Source: Bradyrhizobium jicamae
GTDB lineage: Bacteria; Pseudomonadota; Alphaproteobacteria; Rhizobiales; Xanthobacteraceae
Reading direction: 5' to 3'
Assembly: GCF_018130695.1 (NCBI RefSeq)
Contig: NZ_JAFCJX010000037.1
Location: 1-64,000 of the forward strand
Length of the DNA stretch: 64,000 bases
The notes beneath the pieces are model-generated. The model had not been told where the DNA came from, did no database searches, and was given only the letters and a program-made list of their open reading frames with translations. Shown in pieces: positions 60,002-64,000 of the stretch. Made by a program: the position numbers and the translations under genes. The stretch's first letter is position 1; the number at the start of each line of letters is the position of its first letter.

Positions 60002-60442
60002 TCACTCGGTCAATGTGTCAGTCGCGATCTTCTTCTTGAGTGTTTCGCAGGTATTGCGGACCTCGGAGGTCATCAACGAGACGGCTTCGATCTGCAGGAA
60101 GAAGCGCTTGCCCTGATCGCGATAACCAGCAGCGAACTCCTTGATTTCGGCGATCATCTCGTGAACGCCAGCCACCATCGTCTCGCACTTCTTGGCGGCC
60201 AATTGCAGTTCTGCTCCAAGGGCCTCGATCTCCTTCACCGCCGCTTCGTATTCGCGGACGACCGCCTCGGCCGAGAGCTTGCCAACCTCGTTCACACCGT
60301 TGCGATGCTCGACATAGTCCGGCATCGGCGAGAGAGGCCGGATGTTGCCGCGCGGTCGTTGTGGACCCAGCGTGACGATTTCGCGCTCCAGTTCTTCCAA
60401 CTCCATCGGGGCGCGGGTGAGGACTTCTGCACTAACACTCAT
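60002..60442 (-). CDS. Unknown helical protein
   Basis: A 146-residue cytoplasmic protein. The N-terminal ~50 residues are variable with Pro; the rest is a long helix/coiled coil (EVVREYEAAVKEIEALGAEL and CETMVAGVHEMIAEIKEF), ending LKKKIATDTLTE. Length and charge suggest a scaffold or phasin-like role, but no family was recognised. The ATG at 60442 is preceded by GGAG at 7 bases. Confidence 0.6.
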   Translation of the reverse strand: MSVSAEVLTRAPMELEELEREIVTLGPQRPRGNIRPLSPMPDYVEHRNGVNEVGKLSAEAVVREYEAAVKEIEALGAELQLAAKKCETMVAGVHEMIAEIKEFAAGYRDQGKRFFLQIEAVSLMTSEVRNTCETLKKKIATDTLTE

Positions 60443-60741
60443 ACGAACGCTCCATAAGTTGTTACGCGAAATGGAGTTTACCGATGTCAAAGGATTTGTC
60501 TCGCTTTTCCACAAGTTTGAGGCAAAAGATTTGTGCGCTGCAACGTCGCGCTTCGACGCGTGGTTGGTTGAGGAGCAGCCTGACACCGCTGTTGACGGTC
60601 GCGCCCTTCCGGACAAGCGCAGTAAGCTGGCGCTTACTCCCAGAAGCGTGCATATCGCGCTTGTTCCACCTCGGTGTATGCTGCGTCTGAGCCGGAGACG
60701 CGACCGGGCAGGCGACTAGCGACCATTCACAGGGGGCAACC

Positions 60742-61560
60742 ATGAAACGGACACTGACGATCCTCGCCATCGGCGCCAGCCTGATGTCCGGCATCGCGAC
60801 GCCGGCGCACGCGGCCGCCGAGCTCTCGCTGGCCCGGATCGATTGCGGCACGCCGCAACCCCCGACCGCCGTCAATGAGCGCTTCTCGGACACCTATGCC
60901 TATGGCGACAAGAAGCTCCAGTTCGTCTTCAGCTGCTACCTGATCAAGCATGGCGACGACTACATGCTGTGGGACACTGGGCATGCGATGACCGCGCCCA
61001 ACGTCGCGCCGAAGGAGAGCGTGGTCGACAACCTCGCCAAGATCAACGTCAAGCCCGACCAGATCAAATATGTCGGCATCAGCCATTATCACGCCGACCA
61101 TACCGGCCAGATCGCGTCGTTCCCGAAGGCGACGCTGCTGATCGGCGCCAAGGAATGGGAGGCGATCTCCGCCCCCACGCCGGCGCAGGGGGTCAACGCC
61201 AAACCTTTCGAGGGCTGGATCAAGGGTGAGAACAAGGTCGAGCCGCAGCCGATCGACAAGGATGTGTTCGGCGACGGCTCGGTGATCTTCCTGCGGACGC
61301 CCGGCCACACGCCGGGCCATTCCAGCCTGCTGGTCAAGCTGGCGGAGAAAGGTCCGGTGATCCTGACCGGTGATGCCGTGCACTTCCGCGAGAACTACGA
61401 GTCGGACGGCGTGCCCATGTTCAACTTTGACCGCGCCCAGACGGTGGCCTCGATCCAGCGCATCAAGAAGCTCGCGGAGACGTTCAAGGCGACCGTCATC
61501 ATCCCGCACGACGCGCGGGACGTGGAAAAGCTGCCGGTGTTTCCGGCCTTCGCGAAATAG
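60742..61560 (+). CDS. Exported metallo-beta-lactamase-fold hydrolase (AHL lactonase-like)
   Basis: A 272-residue enzyme with a signal peptide (1-24, PAHA-A). Zinc ligands: H115-x-H117-x-D119-H120 (SHYHADHTGQ), H189 (TPGHTPGH), D211 (TGDAVH) and a final His in IIPHDARD. The arrangement matches AHL lactonases and related lactonases. The signal peptide suggests action in the periplasm, unusual for quorum quenching. Substrate not determinable; other lactones or esters are possible. Confidence 0.82.
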   Translation: MKRTLTILAIGASLMSGIATPAHAAAELSLARIDCGTPQPPTAVNERFSDTYAYGDKKLQFVFSCYLIKHGDDYMLWDTGHAMTAPNVAPKESVVDNLAKINVKPDQIKYVGISHYHADHTGQIASFPKATLLIGAKEWEAISAPTPAQGVNAKPFEGWIKGENKVEPQPIDKDVFGDGSVIFLRTPGHTPGHSSLLVKLAEKGPVILTGDAVHFRENYESDGVPMFNFDRAQTVASIQRIKKLAETFKATVIIPHDARDVEKLPVFPAFAK

Positions 61561-61573
61561 GCTGCGACGTCGC

Positions 61574-62110
61574 ATGGCCCGCCTGGCATTCGCTGGACTT
61601 GCCGCGCTCGCGTTCGCGGGCGCAGCCGTCGCGGAGGAGGACCACGGCCCCGTGCTGGTTGACCTCTTCGCCAAGACCTGTGCGCTACGGCCGGCGTTGC
61701 CGAGCGAACTCGACCGCCTCGCGTCCGGGCTTGGATTCGTCAATACGGCTGGCCCAATCAAGCCTGACATGGAGCGCGGGCCGAACATCGAAATTGTCTA
61801 TTTCGCCAAACTGGTGCAGCGGGGCGAGACTGTCAGCATCAACGCCTATTTCACCGGCCCACTCGACGGTCCGACCGTGAATTGCGCGCTGAACACGGTC
61901 GGAGTATCGCCCGAGGCCTTGCCCGGCCTCGTCGAGAAATCATTGAAGGTTCACCAGCGGACCGAGAAGCCCGCCGATGACAACGGCCGCATCGTGGCGA
62001 ACTGGCGCTTCGGCGCAACTGACGACGGCGACACGCTCGAAACCTGGACGCGGCGAGACCCGCCGCGGAGCGCCGCGATCAATCTCGCCTATCGCGGCCG
62101 CAAGCGGTGA
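61574..62110 (+). CDS. Exported protein of unknown function
   Basis: A 178-residue protein. Signal peptide in residues 1-20 (LAALAFAGAAVA-EED). The mature part has LVDLFAKTCALRPALPSELD and VNCALNTVGVSPEAL, giving two or three cysteines, and strand-rich segments. It starts 14 bases after the lactonase-like gene and is probably cotranscribed. Function unknown. Confidence 0.7.
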   Translation: MARLAFAGLAALAFAGAAVAEEDHGPVLVDLFAKTCALRPALPSELDRLASGLGFVNTAGPIKPDMERGPNIEIVYFAKLVQRGETVSINAYFTGPLDGPTVNCALNTVGVSPEALPGLVEKSLKVHQRTEKPADDNGRIVANWRFGATDDGDTLETWTRRDPPRSAAINLAYRGRKR

Positions 62111-62176
62111 CCACGTTCGGCGCATCAGCCGCCAGCGTGAAGACGGCACTTGGTAAACAACAAGCGGGCATCGATG

Positions 62177-63400
62177 TCAGTGCGGCGCGTCGGGATGCCA
62201 GCCGAGAAGGGCGAGCATCACAAAGAAGCCGGCGACATACGCAACGATTAGCGGCCAGCCATGAGTGATCCATCGCACTACGGATTTGGCCTCAGGATAC
62301 ATGTTGGAAATGGCGACGCCGGCTGATGAGCCGAACCAGACCATGGATCCGCCGAAACCGACCGCATAAGCGAGATAGCCCCAATCATATCCGCCCTGTT
62401 TGAGCGCAAGCGCGGTCAGTGGGATGTTGTCGAATACAGCGGAGAGGAAGCCTAGCCCCAGTGCCGTTGGCCATGCCGCCGCGGGCAACTCCTTCACCGG
62501 CATCATTGATGCTGCCGTCACGAGCGCCAATAGGAACATGGTGCCCTTGAACGTCGCCGGCATCACAGACCAATCGGGCCGCCGCAGCGATGCTGTGAGC
62601 AGGATGGTGGACCACACCGCAAGACCCAGTACCGGAAGCGTATCGAGCAGCGCAGGAAATTTGAGTTTGGCCGTAACATTGGCGGTCAAGGCAGCGAGCA
62701 AAATTGCGGTCACGACGACCACGCGTGTCCAGTCAATCTTCAGCCCCGACGGCGCATTTTTCACGATCGGTGAGAAGCGATGCTGCTGGAAGGATGCCGG
62801 AACGGCAAATACCGCCATGGCGACGATGGCAGCAATGTAAGCCTCGACGACGGCGAGCGGGCTGACGCCGTTGATCCACATCATGGTCGTGGTGGTGTCG
62901 CCGACCACGCTGCCCGCACCACCAGCATTGGATGCTGCGACGATCGCTGCGAGGTAGCCGATGTGGACCCTGCCGCGGAATACGTGACGCGCAACCGTGC
63001 CTCCGATCAAGGCGGCTGCGATGTTATCGAGAAATGCGGATAGCAGGAACACGATCACGAGCAGGCACAGGCCGCCTTTCCAGTCGTCGGGCAACAGCGC
63101 CGGCATCTCATCGGGTAATCGGCTCTCTTCGAAATGACGGGACAACAGCGCAAATCCCATCAGGAGCAAGAACAGATTTGCGAGCCCGACCCATTCATGC
63201 AGCAATTGGTGGGCCAGGCCAGCCAGGCCAGTACCGAATTCCGCAAAGCCGGTGAACAGGAGCTTGTATGTGGCGATCGCGACGAGTCCCGTCACTGCGG
63301 ATGCCAAGGTGTGATGGTGGAACAGCGCGACGCTGAGCAACGTCAGGCCGAACAGGATGAAGTCGAGCGGAATACCGAAGACGACGACAGGACCTAACAT
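62177..63400 (-). CDS. Na+/H+ antiporter-like membrane protein (NhaD/ArsB superfamily)
   Basis: A 407-residue membrane protein with about eleven helices. VFLLSAFLDNIAAALIGGTVA and AIVAASNAGGAGSVVGDTTTTMMW are the conserved ion-binding re-entrant motifs of the NhaD/IT superfamily, and GFLSAVFDNIPLTALALKQG is the second-repeat counterpart. The transported ion is not certain; a sodium-proton exchange is the best guess. Monocistronic. Confidence 0.85.
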   Translation of the reverse strand: MLGPVVVFGIPLDFILFGLTLLSVALFHHHTLASAVTGLVAIATYKLLFTGFAEFGTGLAGLAHQLLHEWVGLANLFLLLMGFALLSRHFEESRLPDEMPALLPDDWKGGLCLLVIVFLLSAFLDNIAAALIGGTVARHVFRGRVHIGYLAAIVAASNAGGAGSVVGDTTTTMMWINGVSPLAVVEAYIAAIVAMAVFAVPASFQQHRFSPIVKNAPSGLKIDWTRVVVVTAILLAALTANVTAKLKFPALLDTLPVLGLAVWSTILLTASLRRPDWSVMPATFKGTMFLLALVTAASMMPVKELPAAAWPTALGLGFLSAVFDNIPLTALALKQGGYDWGYLAYAVGFGGSMVWFGSSAGVAISNMYPEAKSVVRWITHGWPLIVAYVAGFFVMLALLGWHPDAPH

Positions 63401-63516
63401 TGGACTCGACAGTTTAGAGTTGCGTTTCCGCGACCAGCCCCGGCAGCCGCACTGGTTTCGACGCAGGCGGAACCTTCAAGTCGCGCATTCGCCCGCTGGG
63501 CAAATGACAATCGTAC

Positions 63517-64000
63517 TTATGCCAGCGATTTCAGCCAGGCCGCGATCTCGGTGACGGCGATTTTGGCCTGGTTGAGGAGCTTGCCCATGGTGAAGAAGCC
63601 GTGGAACTGGCCCGGGAAGTGACGATAGGTCACGGGCACGCCGGCATCCCCGAGGAATTTGGCGTATTCGTCGCCCTCGTCGCGCAAGGGATCGGCGCCG
63701 GCGGTCAGCACATAGGCCGGCGGCAATCCGGCGAAACTCCTGGCGCCTGCAGGCGAAGCGCGCCAGTCGCGCTTGTCGGCGCCGTTCAAATAGTGGTCGC
63801 CGAACCAGCCGATCACGGAGTGTGTCAGCAGGATGCTGGTCTCGGGCTCGCGGTGCGACGGGTGCTTTCGCGAAAAGTCGGTGGCGGGATAGATCAGCAG
63901 CTGGCCGGCGAGTTTTGGTTCGTCACCGTCGCGCGCGGCCAGCGCCACCACGGCTGCGAGATTGCCGCCGGCGCTGTCGCCGCCGACGATCAGTCGCGCG
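63517..64000 (-). CDS. Alpha/beta hydrolase (hormone-sensitive lipase family), partial
   Basis: The C-terminal ~160 residues of an esterase; its start lies beyond the window. The nucleophile elbow GDSAGGNLAAVVAL is near the visible N-end, the acid Asp in TAGADPLRDEGDEYAKFL, and the catalytic His in FPGQFHGFFTM. These match the HSL/acetyl esterase family. The ring of hydrophobic helices AVTEIAAWLKSLA ends it. Confidence 0.9.
   Translation of the reverse strand, partial: ARLIVGGDSAGGNLAAVVALAARDGDEPKLAGQLLIYPATDFSRKHPSHREPETSILLTHSVIGWFGDHYLNGADKRDWRASPAGARSFAGLPPAYVLTAGADPLRDEGDEYAKFLGDAGVPVTYRHFPGQFHGFFTMGKLLNQAKIAVTEIAAWLKSLA

Noticed and set aside
1..64000. CRISPR arrays, rRNA or tRNA genes
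   Set aside because: No regularly spaced repeats and no conserved RNA gene sequences were seen in the window.

Overview
The window reads as chromosomal DNA of a high-GC alphaproteobacterium, most likely Bradyrhizobium or a close relative in the Nitrobacteraceae. This is inferred from the codon and base bias, the GapR (DUF2312) protein, the NDUFA12-type complex I accessory subunit, a class II (B12-dependent) ribonucleotide reductase, a NodD-type LysR regulator, and dispersed palindromic repeats built around GTAGGGCGG...CCGCCCTAC. No database search was possible.

Region 1 (1-16.9 kb) is a repeat-rich accessory stretch of short housekeeping and unknown genes: a PepSY-like exported protein, a ROK/polyphosphate glucokinase-like kinase, PhnA, a one-heme cytochrome-like protein, a CREST-family (ceramidase-like) membrane protein, GapR, an LLM flavin oxidoreductase, a metallophosphoesterase, a phasin-like protein, and a small double-glycine peptide. 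It holds two complete insertion sequences: IS30-type at 7985-9009, and IS701-type at 13149-14650, the latter inserted at TTAA inside one of the dispersed repeats.

Region 2 (16.9-19.3 kb) is a single AT-richer gene for a large STAND NTPase with an N-terminal PD-(D/E)XK nuclease domain and a NACHT domain. It is a strong candidate for a one-gene antiphage defence system. It is followed by nrdJ (19.4-23.2 kb), an EamA transporter, an AraC regulator and an IclR regulator.

Region 3 (26.8-31.2 kb) is a class V aminotransferase with a complete polar amino-acid ABC transporter set, whose substrate-binding gene carries a frameshift. After it come a threonine-codon leader peptide and terminator in front of an internally deleted threonyl-tRNA synthetase remnant, then a three-gene membrane electron-transfer module (2Fe-2S/flavin reductase fused to a membrane domain, a pentaheme cytochrome c, and a DUF3365 heme protein).

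Region 4 (34.9-40.4 kb) has a Ser-rich unknown, an OpgC-like acyltransferase, and a tail-to-tail LuxR response regulator and MASE1 hybrid histidine kinase. Region 5 (40.8-52.2 kb) is catabolic: a seven-gene operon for hydroxyquinol-type ring cleavage plus a HAAT-family (LivFGHM-like) transporter, a convergent NodD-type LysR gene, and a divergent operon of LLM monooxygenase, alpha/beta hydrolase and Bug-type binding protein. Region 6 (52.2-64 kb) has a CHASE3 hybrid kinase with its response regulator, a second EamA paralogue, a BA14K-like Gly-rich protein, NDUFA12, a divergent DJ-1-like enzyme / GlxA regulator pair, a periplasmic lactonase-like metallo-beta-lactamase, a Na+/H+ antiporter-like protein and a truncated esterase at the window edge.
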